57,459 bases of DNA from Actinomycetales bacterium (GTDB lineage Bacteria; Actinomycetota; Actinomycetes; Actinomycetales; Kineosporiaceae). This document shows positions 44,242-52,843 of the stretch, piece after piece (the first letter of the stretch is position 1; every line of letters starts with the position of its first letter). The stretch lies in contig JAAYAH010000233.1 in assembly GCA_012719445.1 (NCBI GenBank), forward strand, positions 1-57,459, written 5' to 3'. Below the pieces are notes generated by a model. That model was not told the DNA's origin. It saw nothing but the letters and a program-made list of their open reading frames with translations, and ran no database searches. A program made the position numbers and the translations under genes.

Positions 44242-45137
44242 CCGACGCCAACCTGATGACGGTGCCGGACGCGGCGGCGGACCCTGCCCGCCGGAAGCGG
44301 TCCGAGGCGCTGTACTTCGCCGTCCGCAACCCCAAGCTGATCGTGGGGGGCACGGTCCTGGTCGCCCTGCTGCTCCTGGCGATCGTCGGGCCGTACCTCA
44401 CCGACAACCCGCCCAACGACTACGTCGGCCCGAAGGCGAGTCCTCCGTCCGGCGACTACTGGTTCGGCACGACGACCTTCGGCCAGGACGTGTTCAGCCA
44501 GTTCGTCCACGGACTGCGCACCACCTTCGTCGTCGGTGTCCTCGGTGGTGGCATCGCCGCGCTGATCGGCATGGCGGTGGGCTTCACCGCCGGCTACCGG
44601 GGCGGCAGGGTGGACGAGTTCCTCAACATGGTCACCAACATCGTCCTGGTGATCCCCACCCTGGCCGTGCTGCTCGTGGTCTCGGCCTACCTCAAGGCGC
44701 GGGGGGTGCTCGTCGAGGGGCTGTTCGTCGGCTTCACCTCCTGGCCGTGGGCCGCGAGGGCGATCAGGGCGCAGACCTTCTCGTTGACCGCGAGGGACTT
44801 CGTCGACCTCGCCCGGCTCAGCGGGCTGCGCACCCGCCGGATCATCTTCCGCGAGATCGCCCCGAACATGAGCTCCTACCTGGTGATGACGTGGATCCTG
44901 CTGTTCGGCGGGTCGATCCTCATCGCCGCGACCCTCGACTTCATCGGGTTGGGGCCGACGAACGGGACCTCGCTCGGCCTGATGATGAACAACGCCGTCC
45001 TGTGGAGCGCACTGCAACTGGGGATGTGGTGGTGGTTCATCCCACCGGGCCTGGGGATCACCGCGGTGGTCGGCGGGCTCTACATCATGAACGTGGGCTT
45101 GGACGAGGTGTTCAATCCCCGGCTGAGGGAGCTGTGA
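44238..45137 (+). CDS. ABC importer permease, DppC type
   Basis: 299 residues with a cytoplasmic start, then six membrane segments. The coupling loop reads D-L-A-R-L-S-G-L-R-T-R-R-I-I-F-R-E-I-A-P-N-M. The periplasmic region contains W-F-G-T-T-T-F-G-Q-D-V-F, a mark of DppC proteins. ATG 44238 overlaps the DppB stop (ATGA). Confidence 0.92.
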   Translation: MTDANLMTVPDAAADPARRKRSEALYFAVRNPKLIVGGTVLVALLLLAIVGPYLTDNPPNDYVGPKASPPSGDYWFGTTTFGQDVFSQFVHGLRTTFVVGVLGGGIAALIGMAVGFTAGYRGGRVDEFLNMVTNIVLVIPTLAVLLVVSAYLKARGVLVEGLFVGFTSWPWAARAIRAQTFSLTARDFVDLARLSGLRTRRIIFREIAPNMSSYLVMTWILLFGGSILIAATLDFIGLGPTNGTSLGLMMNNAVLWSALQLGMWWWFIPPGLGITAVVGGLYIMNVGLDEVFNPRLREL

Positions 45138-45141
45138 GCCG

Positions 45142-46089
45142 GTGAGCGTGCAGGTGAAGGATCTGAAGGTCTACTACCGGACGCTGCGCGGCGACGTGCG
45201 GGCGCTCGACGGCGCCAGCTTCACGATCGCCGACGGCGAGATCATGGGCCTGGCCGGTGAGTCGGGGTGCGGCAAGTCCACCCTCGGCAGGAGCCTGATC
45301 GCCATCGACGGCCGGATGCGGTACGTCGGCGGCAGCGTCTCCCTCGACGGCGCCGCGCTGCCGCTCGACGACCAGGCGGCGATGGCACGGCACCGCTTCA
45401 CCGCGGTGTCCCTCGTCCCGCAGTACGCGATGAGCGCGATGAACCCCACCCGGAAGATCGGCAAGCTGGTCACCGACCTGCTCCGATCCCGGGGGATCGC
45501 CCCGGACACGGTGCTGGGCGAGTTCCGTCGCCGGCTGGAGCTCGTCGGGCTGTCGACGGACGTGCTGGCGCGGTACCCGATCGAGCTGTCCGGCGGGATG
45601 AAGCAGCGCGTGGTGATGGTGATCTCCACCCTGCTCGACCCGTCGCTGCTCGTCGCCGACGAGATCACCTCGGCCCTCGACGTGTCGACCCAGAAGGCCG
45701 TCGCCGAGGCGGTGGTGGAGTTCCGGGACCGCGGCTTCGTCGCGAGCACCATCGTGATCACTCACGACCTGTCGATCCTGGTGCAGATGGCCGACAGCAT
45801 CATGATCATGTATGCCGGCAAGCCGGTCGAGCGGGCGTCGACGGACGCCGTCGTCTCGTCGTCCCGCCACCCGTACACCCGGCTGCTCCTCTCCTCGCTG
45901 CCCGAGGTGGGGGTGCGCTACGAGGAGCACCGGCTGTCCGGGATCGCCGGACGTCCGCCGTCGCTGCTCAATCCCCCGCCCGGGTGCCGTTTCCGGGACC
46001 GCTGTCCCCTGGCCTTCGCCAAGTGCGCCGAGGAGCCGCCCTTCGTCGAGGTCGCTCCCGGCCACTCGGCCGCCTGCTGGAAGGCGTGA
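45142..46089 (+). CDS. ABC importer ATPase, DppD/OppD type
   Basis: 315 residues. Walker A G-E-S-G-C-G-K-S-T near residue 40, signature L-S-G-G-M-K-Q-R, Walker B L-V-A-D-E-I-T-S-A-L-D, switch I-T-H-D. The C-terminal oligopeptide-transporter domain ends with C-R-F-R-D-R-C-P-L-A-F-A-K-C and a last Cys, the usual iron-sulfur-like cluster of OppD/DppD. The D-E-I-T in place of D-E-P-T also occurs in the partner ATPase. GTG 45142 lies four bases after the DppC stop. Confidence 0.92.
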   Translation: MSVQVKDLKVYYRTLRGDVRALDGASFTIADGEIMGLAGESGCGKSTLGRSLIAIDGRMRYVGGSVSLDGAALPLDDQAAMARHRFTAVSLVPQYAMSAMNPTRKIGKLVTDLLRSRGIAPDTVLGEFRRRLELVGLSTDVLARYPIELSGGMKQRVVMVISTLLDPSLLVADEITSALDVSTQKAVAEAVVEFRDRGFVASTIVITHDLSILVQMADSIMIMYAGKPVERASTDAVVSSSRHPYTRLLLSSLPEVGVRYEEHRLSGIAGRPPSLLNPPPGCRFRDRCPLAFAKCAEEPPFVEVAPGHSAACWKA

Positions 46090-46092
46090 ACC

Positions 46093-47079
46093 ATGCTGCG
46101 ACTCGATCACGTGTCGAAATCGTTCGGGCTCGGGGCCTTCGGCTCCCGGAGCTTCCTCGCCGTCGACGACGTGAGCCTGCGCGTCGCCCCCGGCGAGGTG
46201 GTCTCCCTCATCGGGGAGAGCGGCAGCGGCAAGAGCACCATCGGAAAGATGATCCTGCGGCTGCTGCCGGTCTCCTCCGGCTCGATCACCTTCCAGGGCG
46301 AGGACGTCTCGACCCACACCGGGAAGGCGCTCAAGGCGTACTACCGCAGGGTGCAGGGGGTGTTCCAGGACCCGTTCAGCTCCTACAACCCCATCTTCAC
46401 CGTTGACCACGCCCTCGACCTCGTCCGGCGCGAGTACCTGGGTGACCTGAGCGGCCAGGAATGGCGGCGACGGCTCACCTCGGTGCTGGAGACGGTGTCC
46501 ATCAACGCCGGGGAGGTGCTGGGCAAGTACCCGCACCAGCTCAGCGGCGGGCAGCTGCAGCGGCTGCTCATCGCCAGGGCGCTGATGCTCGACCTGCGGT
46601 TCCTCGTCGCCGACGAGATCATCAGCATGCTGGACGCCTCGACCAGGATCGACGTCCTCAACCTGCTGGGCGACCTGAAGACCCGGGGGCTGGGGATCCT
46701 GTTCATCACCCACGACCTGTCCCTCGGCAACTACATCAGCGACCGGACGGTCATCCTCCGGCACGGTGCCGTGGTGGAGATGGGCGCCACCGGCCTGGTC
46801 TTCGGGAACCCGTGCCACCCGTACACCCGGGCGCTGCTCTCGGCGGTCCCCCAGCTCCACGCGAGATGGGGAGCCGCACCGGAACAGCAGGCTCCCCCCG
46901 TCCCGGGCGGGAGCGCTCCCGGCAGGCAGGCGCCCGGCACTCCGGGAGCCACGACGACCGCCGTGCCCCCGGCGGGGCTGGTCGCGACGGTGGAGCGGAG
47001 CAGGACGGCGCCCGGACGACGTGCCGCCCTCGTCGAGATCGAGGACGACCACTTCGTGGCGCCCACCGGGAACGGATGA
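46093..47079 (+). CDS. ABC importer ATPase, DppF/OppF type
   Basis: 328 residues. Walker A G-E-S-G-S-G-K-S-T, signature L-S-G-G-Q-L-Q-R, Walker B L-V-A-D-E-I-I-S-M-L-D. The Cys-rich tail of the usual OppF end is replaced by about 60 Pro/Gly/Ala-rich residues. ATG 46093 follows the DppD stop by three bases. Works as a heterodimer with DppD to energise the importer. Last gene of the operon; followed by a terminator. Confidence 0.9.
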   Translation: MLRLDHVSKSFGLGAFGSRSFLAVDDVSLRVAPGEVVSLIGESGSGKSTIGKMILRLLPVSSGSITFQGEDVSTHTGKALKAYYRRVQGVFQDPFSSYNPIFTVDHALDLVRREYLGDLSGQEWRRRLTSVLETVSINAGEVLGKYPHQLSGGQLQRLLIARALMLDLRFLVADEIISMLDASTRIDVLNLLGDLKTRGLGILFITHDLSLGNYISDRTVILRHGAVVEMGATGLVFGNPCHPYTRALLSAVPQLHARWGAAPEQQAPPVPGGSAPGRQAPGTPGATTTAVPPAGLVATVERSRTAPGRRAALVEIEDDHFVAPTGNG

Positions 47080-47115
47080 CCGTGCGGGCGCGCTCCGGCG
47101 GGCGCGCCCGCTCCC

Positions 47116-47144
47116 GGTGACCCGGGCACCCGTCCCGGGTCACC
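47116..47144 (+). terminator. Terminator of the importer operon
   Basis: GGTGACCCGGG, a seven-base loop, CCCGGGTCACC: a perfect 11-base-pair stem 37 bases after the last importer stop. Confidence 0.7.
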
Positions 47145-47145
47145 C

Positions 47146-47208
47146 CTCCCCGCCCCTGCCACACGGACTGTCGGCTGCGCCCCCGACGGCTCCGGCGGGG
47201 GCGGGGAG
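47146..47208 (+). promoter_or_regulatory. Structured region upstream of mgtE
   Basis: CTCCCCGCCCC (47146-47156) and its complement GGGGCGGGGAG (47198-47208) enclose 41 bases with a nested GTCGG/CCGAC hairpin. It might fold in the mgtE leader, but it does not show recognisable M-box consensus blocks. Confidence 0.35.
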
Positions 47209-47328
47209 CCCGCCACGCCGGTGACGTCGACCGCATCGCCTCACCTGCTCCCGACGACGACCATGGGTCGGGACCGGTCGGCACCCGTCGACCGGTCGTG
47301 CCGAGGACGGCGGGCCCGGAGGTGGCTG

Positions 47329-48657
47329 ATGGGCGAGTCGCTGAGCGAACTGGTCGAGGCCAACGACCTGGTGGGCGTGCGCGGGTGGCTGGACACCCGC
47401 CCGCCCTACGTCATCGCCGACGAGCTGGCACGCCTCGACGGCGTGCGGGCCGGCGTCCCGTTCCGGCTGCTGGACAAGGACAGGGCGCTGACCGTCTTCG
47501 AGGAACTGGAGCCCGTCGACCAGCAGGCGATCCTGCTCGGCCTGCGCGACCAGGCGTTCCACGACCTGGTCGAGGCCATGGATCCCGACGACAGGGCACG
47601 GATGCTCACCGAGGCCCCGGCCAAGGTCGCCAAGCGGGTGCTGGCCGGTCTCTCGCCGCACGAACGACAGATGACCGCGGAGCTGCTGGGCTACCCGAGC
47701 GGGTCGGTCGGCCAGGTGATGACCCCGGAGACGGTCGCCCTCCCCCACGACGCCACCGCGGGCCGGGCCCTGCAGGTGGTTCGCGACAAGGGACCGCGCG
47801 CGGAGACCGTGTACGTGCTGCCGGTGGTGACCGACGGCCGTCGCCTGCACGGCGTCGTCGAGCTGCGGGAACTGGTGCTCAGCCCCGCCGACCGTCCGGT
47901 GACCGAGCTCGTGGACGCCGACGTGCCCCGGGTGCGTGCCACCGACCCCGCCGAGCAGGCGGCCCGGCTGATCCGCGAGACGAACGCCCTCGCGCTCCCC
48001 GTGGTGGACAGCGAGGACCGGCTGGTCGGGCTGCTCACCGTCGACGACGCCCTCGAGGTCATCGAGGCGGCCGACACCGAGGACGTCGCCCGGCAGGCCG
48101 GGTCGGCGCCGTGGCCGGGGCACTACATGGCGGTCAGCGTGTGGCGGCTGGCGAGGTCGCGTGCCCCGTGGCTGCTGCTGCTGATCGTCGCGTCGGTGCT
48201 GACGGTCAACGTGCTGCAGGTCTTCGAGACCACCCTGGAGTCGACGACCGCACTGGCCCTGTTCATCCCGCTGCTCGTCGGCACCGGCGGCAACGCGGGT
48301 GCCCAGGCCGCGACCTCGGCGGTCCGGGCGAGCGCGGTCGGGGAGCTGCGGGGCACGGATCTGCCAGCCGTGGTCTGGCGGGAGGCCAGGGTCGGGCTGC
48401 TGCTCGGCGGCATGCTCGCCGGTGTCGGCCTGGCGGTGGGCACCGTCCTGGTCGGCGGCCGGGTGGCGATCGTGGTCGGGCTCTCCCTCGTGGCCGTGTG
48501 CGTCTGGGCCGCCACCGTCGGCGCGACCATGCCGCTGCTGGCCACCCGGCTCCGCATCGACCCGGCGGTGGTCTCGGCGCCGATGGTCACCACCGTGGTG
48601 GACGCCACCGGCCTGGTCATCTACTTCCTCGTCGCCAGGGCCGTGCTGGGCGGCTGA
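47329..48657 (+). CDS. mgtE: MgtE-family magnesium transporter
   Basis: 442 residues. N-terminal MgtE_N helical domain (about 1-115, with M-D-P-D-D-R-A-R-M-L), two CBS domains (about 125-250, V-M-T-P-E-T-V-A-L and L-T-V-D-D-A-L-E-V-I), then five membrane segments with the pore motif P-L-L-V-G-T-G-G-N-A-G-A-Q. It moves Mg2+ (also Co2+) into the cell and gates by Mg2+ binding to the CBS region. ATG 47329 follows GGAGG with a six-base spacer, so the longer frame from 47221 is rejected. Confidence 0.93.
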   Translation: MGESLSELVEANDLVGVRGWLDTRPPYVIADELARLDGVRAGVPFRLLDKDRALTVFEELEPVDQQAILLGLRDQAFHDLVEAMDPDDRARMLTEAPAKVAKRVLAGLSPHERQMTAELLGYPSGSVGQVMTPETVALPHDATAGRALQVVRDKGPRAETVYVLPVVTDGRRLHGVVELRELVLSPADRPVTELVDADVPRVRATDPAEQAARLIRETNALALPVVDSEDRLVGLLTVDDALEVIEAADTEDVARQAGSAPWPGHYMAVSVWRLARSRAPWLLLLIVASVLTVNVLQVFETTLESTTALALFIPLLVGTGGNAGAQAATSAVRASAVGELRGTDLPAVVWREARVGLLLGGMLAGVGLAVGTVLVGGRVAIVVGLSLVAVCVWAATVGATMPLLATRLRIDPAVVSAPMVTTVVDATGLVIYFLVARAVLGG

Positions 48658-48740
48658 CGGACCGTCGCTCCCCCGGGGACCGATGCGTGGAAGCCGGCAG
48701 GGACTCGGCCCCACGATCCGGACACATCTCCCGGCACCGC

Positions 48741-48767
48741 TCAAGTCACGGATCTCCCGACCGATGT
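48741..48767 (+). promoter_or_regulatory. FliA/WhiG-type promoter candidate
   Basis: TCAA (48741-48744), a 15-base spacer, then ACCGATGT (48760-48767), 49 bases before the GTG at 48816. Seven of eight -10 bases equal those at 174-181 and 35762-35769. Confidence 0.5.
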
Positions 48768-48815
48768 CTATGACCAGTCCGCCACCAGCGGCACCCCGAC
48801 CGCGAGGGGGAACGC

Positions 48816-51800
48816 GTGCGCACCGGTCCCACGATCGGCGTCCTCTCGACGTTCTTCGGAGGGTCGTACTTCGGGGGTGTCCTGGACGGGATCGCGCACG
48901 CCGTCGCCGCCGTCGACGGTCGGATCATCGGCATCCAGACCCTGGACGCGGGGACCTTCGCGGTGGACCTCGGCTCGCCTCCACCGTTCCGGCACCGGGT
49001 CGCCTGGGAGCACGTGTCCGGATTCGTCGTGCTGCTCAACGCGGTGGACAGGGAGTACCTGACGACCGCGAGGGAGAGTGGCCGCCCGATCGTCATGATC
49101 AGTGACAACCTGTCCGGCTTCGACTGCCCGCTCGTCATGCCCGACAACCGCTCGGGGATCCGGGAGGCCGTTGACCACCTCGTCGAGCACGGTCACCGCC
49201 GGATCGCGTTCGCCGGGTACCCCGTCCAGAAGGACATCAGCGACCGCTACGCCGCGTACCAGGCCTCCCTGCTCGCCAACGGCATCAGCCCCGACCCCGC
49301 CCTGTTCTTCGACACCGGCAACAACCAGCAGAGCGGCGGGGAGCTGGCCGGGAGGGCGATGCTCGCCGCCGGGCTGCCGTCCACCGCCGTCATCACCGGG
49401 AACGACCTCAACGCGATCGGGCTGCTGCGAGTGCTCACCGACGCAGGGTGCGAGGTGCCGCGGGACCAGGCGGTGATCGGATTCGACGACTCCGACCTGG
49501 CCGCCTTCGTCACCCCGTCCCTGTCCAGCGTGCGGCAGCCCCTCGACGAGATCGGCGGCAGGGCCGTCGACCTGCTGCTCCGCCAACTGGACGGCGAGGA
49601 GGTGGCCTCGGGCCCGCACTGTGCCGAGACCGTCCTGGTCACCCGCGAGTCGTGCGGATGCGCCGAGATGTCCCTCACGGCCCCCGCGGCTCCCCGGTCC
49701 TCCGTCGAGTCCCGCGCCTCCCTGCTGGCCCGGCTCTCCCGGATCCTCGAGCCGGAGCGCTCCGGCATCGAGACGGACCGGCACCTCGCCCGGCTCGCCG
49801 CCGGGGCGCATGCGGTGGACAACGCGATCACCGCCGCGCTGGACGGCGGACCCGCACCGGATGTCGCGCGGCTGCGCCGCGACCTCGAACCGCTGTCCCG
49901 GCTGCTCGGGCACCCGGAACGCCTGGTGATGACCCTGCGGTCGGTTCGCGAACTGGCCCGCTCCCGTGCCACCGCCCGGACCGGATCCGGGACGGCGGCG
50001 GACGACCTGGCCATGGTCCACCGGGTCGAGGACTGCCTCCAGCAGATCACCCTGACCCTCTCCCGGGCGCAGACCCTGCACCAGTTCGACAGCGGGACCT
50101 CGTTCTTCTCCACCCTGAGCACCCAGTACGCGGTGAGCATGGACCTGCTGCGCAGCCACGAGCGGGACCCCCGCTCGCTGACCTGGCTGCGCCGGACCGG
50201 CGCCAGGGCCGGCTGCCTCGGCCTGTGGCCCAGCCAGCACCCCGACGCCTCCGCCGTCCTCGACATCGTCGGCAGCTTCGACCGGGAGACGCCGGAGCCG
50301 GCTCACCGGTCGCGGCGGGTCTCGGTGGAGTCCTTCCCGCCCGCCGACCTCGTGGCGCTGGCCGATCTGGAGAACGACCACATGCTCTACGTGTCACCCC
50401 TGAAGGTCGACGAGAGCGACTGGGGCATGCTCGCCGTCGTCGCCCCGCTCGAGGCCGAGGTCCTGACCGGAAGGGAGACCGTCAACCAGTGGGGCGCCCT
50501 GCTGGCCGTCGCCCTCCAGCACGAGGCCGTCCTGGAGTCCCTGCGCGAGCAGGAGGAGCGCCTGCACCGGGCCGCGCTGTACGACAACCTCACCGGCCTG
50601 CCCAACCGCAGCCTGTTCCAGGACCGGCTGGAACACGCGATCCGACGGGCCGAACGACACCCGGACCAGCAGTTCGCGGTGCTCCTGCTCGACCTCGACG
50701 GTTTCAAGCTGGTCAACGACAGCCTCGGCCACCTGGCCGGTGATCGGCTGCTCCAGCTGGTCGCCGATCGGATCAGCGGCGACCTCCGACGCCTCGACAC
50801 CGCGGCGCGGTTCGGCGGCGACGAGTTCGCGGTGCTGCTGGAGGACCTGGGCGACCACGGCAACCCGGCAGAGATCGCCGAACGGCTGCAGGTCACCCTG
50901 CGGACCCCCTACGACCTGGGCGGCCAGGAGGTCGTCATCTCCGCCAGCATCGGTATCACCCTCAGCTCGGGCGGGTACCACGAGACGGAGCACGTCATCC
51001 GGGACGCGGACGTCGCGATGTACTGGGCCAAGTCCCGGGAGAAGGGCACCCACGCGATCTTCAGCCAGTCCATGCACACCTCGGCCGTCGACCGGCTGCG
51101 GATCGAGGGGGAGCTGCGCCGGGCCGTCGAGGCCTCCGAGTTCGAGCTCCACTACCAGCCCATCGTCCGCCTCGACACCGGGACCGTCTGCGCCTTCGAG
51201 GTCCTGCTGCGGTGGCGGCACCCCAGCCGAGGGCTGCTGCTCCCGGTCGACTTCCTGGACATCGCCGAGGAGATCGGGCTCATGCAGCCCGTCGGCACCT
51301 GGGTACTCGGCCGGGCCTGCCGTCAGACGAACACCTGGAAGACCTCCGGTGACCTGCCGGTGAGCACCGCGGTCAGCGTCAACGTGTCGAACCGGCAGTT
51401 CTGGCACGGCCGGCTCGCCGACGACGTCGCCGCGTGCGTCGAGGCGACCGGGCTCGCTCCCGGCGACCTGGCCCTCGAGATCACCGAAGGCGTGATCATG
51501 CATGACCTGAGGACCGCCAGACGGCTTCTCGACGAGCTCCACGACATGGGCGTCGCGTTGCACATCGACGACTTCGGGACCGGGTACTCCTCCCTCGAGG
51601 CCCTCCATCACCTGCCGCTGGACGGCCTGAAGATCGACCGCTCGTTCGTCTCCCGGCTGGGCGACGACGAGCGCAGCAACGAACTGGTCCGGACGATCCT
51701 GCTGATGGGGCAGAACCTGGGCCTCGCCGTCGTCGCCGAGGGGATCGAGACCACGCAGCAGGCCGGTCACCTGCGGGAGATGGGCTGCGAGTTCGGCCAG

Positions 51801-51911
51801 GGCTTCCTGCTGTCGCGGCCGGTCCCCGCCGAGGAGTTCGTCACCGTCGCCCGGCGTCCCGCCCTGGTCGGCTCCGCCGTGCCGAGGGCCCGTGACGGCC
51901 ACGACCGGTGA
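48816..51911 (+). CDS. LacI-type sensor-GGDEF-EAL protein (c-di-GMP turnover)
   Basis: 1031 residues, intact paralogue of the gene broken at 254. Residues 1-280 form a LacI/periplasmic-binding-like sensor without helix-turn-helix (I-G-V-L-S-T-F-F-G-G-S-Y-F-G, then D-N-R-S-G-I and I-G-F-D-D-S-D-L-A), closed by E-S-C-G-C. A helical and GAF-like middle follows. GGDEF has intact F-G-G-D-E-F near residue 667, preceded by D-L-D-G-F-K. EAL reads E-V-L at the signature but keeps N-V-S-N-R-Q, E-I-T-E-G, D-D-F-G-T-G, K-I-D-R-S-F and A-E-G-I-E-T, so hydrolysis is likely. No signal peptide: the sensor is cytoplasmic and probably reads a sugar-like ligand. GTG 48816 follows GAGGGGG. Confidence 0.9.
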   Translation: MRTGPTIGVLSTFFGGSYFGGVLDGIAHAVAAVDGRIIGIQTLDAGTFAVDLGSPPPFRHRVAWEHVSGFVVLLNAVDREYLTTARESGRPIVMISDNLSGFDCPLVMPDNRSGIREAVDHLVEHGHRRIAFAGYPVQKDISDRYAAYQASLLANGISPDPALFFDTGNNQQSGGELAGRAMLAAGLPSTAVITGNDLNAIGLLRVLTDAGCEVPRDQAVIGFDDSDLAAFVTPSLSSVRQPLDEIGGRAVDLLLRQLDGEEVASGPHCAETVLVTRESCGCAEMSLTAPAAPRSSVESRASLLARLSRILEPERSGIETDRHLARLAAGAHAVDNAITAALDGGPAPDVARLRRDLEPLSRLLGHPERLVMTLRSVRELARSRATARTGSGTAADDLAMVHRVEDCLQQITLTLSRAQTLHQFDSGTSFFSTLSTQYAVSMDLLRSHERDPRSLTWLRRTGARAGCLGLWPSQHPDASAVLDIVGSFDRETPEPAHRSRRVSVESFPPADLVALADLENDHMLYVSPLKVDESDWGMLAVVAPLEAEVLTGRETVNQWGALLAVALQHEAVLESLREQEERLHRAALYDNLTGLPNRSLFQDRLEHAIRRAERHPDQQFAVLLLDLDGFKLVNDSLGHLAGDRLLQLVADRISGDLRRLDTAARFGGDEFAVLLEDLGDHGNPAEIAERLQVTLRTPYDLGGQEVVISASIGITLSSGGYHETEHVIRDADVAMYWAKSREKGTHAIFSQSMHTSAVDRLRIEGELRRAVEASEFELHYQPIVRLDTGTVCAFEVLLRWRHPSRGLLLPVDFLDIAEEIGLMQPVGTWVLGRACRQTNTWKTSGDLPVSTAVSVNVSNRQFWHGRLADDVAACVEATGLAPGDLALEITEGVIMHDLRTARRLLDELHDMGVALHIDDFGTGYSSLEALHHLPLDGLKIDRSFVSRLGDDERSNELVRTILLMGQNLGLAVVAEGIETTQQAGHLREMGCEFGQGFLLSRPVPAEEFVTVARRPALVGSAVPRARDGHDR

Positions 51912-51975
51912 GCCGATCGGTCCGACCGGTGCCCACGGTGACGTCGACCGCCCCGGCTGGGGTCACCGCGACCGG

Positions 51976-51991
51976 TGACGACCGGGGTCGT
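51976..51991. terminator. Possible small terminator between convergent genes
   Basis: GACGAC, loop CGGG, GTCGTC, between the GGDEF-EAL stop and the fluoride channel stop at 51993. Weak, short stem. Confidence 0.35.
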
Positions 51992-51992
51992 C

Positions 51993-52355
51993 TCAGCCGG
52001 TGACGACCCGGGCCAGCAGCAGCCCGAGGTACCCGGCCCCGAACCCTGCCCCGAGGTGGAGGAGCACGTTGGCGACGGCGTGCGCCGGGACGCCGTCCCT
52101 GGCCAGGTGCACCGTCTCGTGGCCGAACGTCGAGTAGGTGGTCAGCGCTCCGCAGAACCCGGTGATCCCGAGGGCGGACACCTCCGGCGAGATCGGCAGC
52201 CCGGCCAGCACGCCGAGCAGCAGGCACCCCGAGACGTTCACCACGAAGGTCCCCCACGGGAACGGCTCGTCGTGCCGGGTCTGGACCAGGTGATCGACCA
52301 GGTAGCGGAGCGGGGCGCCCACCGCGGCACCCAGCGCGACCAGCAGGACGGTCAC
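51993..52355 (-). CDS. crcB: Fluoride channel FluC/CrcB, subunit 2
   Basis: 120 residues, four membrane segments. Family motifs are G-A-P-L-R-Y-L-V, W-G-T-F-V-V-N-V-S-G-C and the Phe-box/polar track G-F-C-G-A-L-T-T-Y-S-T-F. It exports fluoride passively. GTG 52355 overlaps the stop of the upstream crcB by four bases. Two adjacent genes indicate a heterodimer assembled in antiparallel fashion. Confidence 0.93.
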   Translation of the reverse strand: MTVLLVALGAAVGAPLRYLVDHLVQTRHDEPFPWGTFVVNVSGCLLLGVLAGLPISPEVSALGITGFCGALTTYSTFGHETVHLARDGVPAHAVANVLLHLGAGFGAGYLGLLLARVVTG

Positions 52356-52843
52356 GACACCCCCTGGCCCACGGACTCCACGGCCCGGACGCCGCGCCGG
52401 TCCAGCACCCGGGCCGTGACGGTCTCCCCCACCCACACGCAGCCCAGGGCGGCCGACACGGTGAGAGCCAGGTAGGCCATGGCCGTGCCGGGAACCCCGG
52501 CCATGGCCGCCCTGCCCGCGTCGCCGACGAAGGCCGAGAAGGTGGTGAACCCGCCCAGCACCCCGACCCCGAGGAACGGCCGGACCAGCCGCCGGTCCGG
52601 CCAGACCCGCACGACCAGCACCGCCAGCACGCCGATGAGCAGGCAGCCGAGGGCGTTCACCAGCAGGGTCGACCAGGGGAACCCGGTGGGAGAGTGCGGC
52701 ACGGCAAGGCCTATCGCATGACGGGCCACCGCGCCGAGTGCCCCGCCGGCGGAGACCACCGCCACCGCGGCCGGCCCTCCCGGATCGGCTGCCCCCGGGG
52801 TGCCGAGGGGATCCGACCCTCGGGACGAGCCCGGCGCCGTCAT
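52352..52843 (-). CDS. crcB: Fluoride channel FluC/CrcB, subunit 1
   Basis: 163 residues: an about 28-residue soluble, Gly/Pro-rich start, then four membrane segments with V-A-R-H-A-I-G, W-S-T-L-L-V-N-A-L-G-C and G-G-F-T-T-F-S-A-F. ATG 52843 overlaps the DUF89 stop (ATGA). Together with the next gene it should form the functional fluoride channel. No fluoride riboswitch was recognised upstream of the operon. Confidence 0.92.
   Translation of the reverse strand: MTAPGSSRGSDPLGTPGAADPGGPAAVAVVSAGGALGAVARHAIGLAVPHSPTGFPWSTLLVNALGCLLIGVLAVLVVRVWPDRRLVRPFLGVGVLGGFTTFSAFVGDAGRAAMAGVPGTAMAYLALTVSAALGCVWVGETVTARVLDRRGVRAVESVGQGVS

Noticed and set aside
47080-47328. M-box or Mg2+ riboswitch before mgtE
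   Set aside because: There is structure, but none of the conserved M-box sequence blocks was recognised, so only a generic structured leader is reported.
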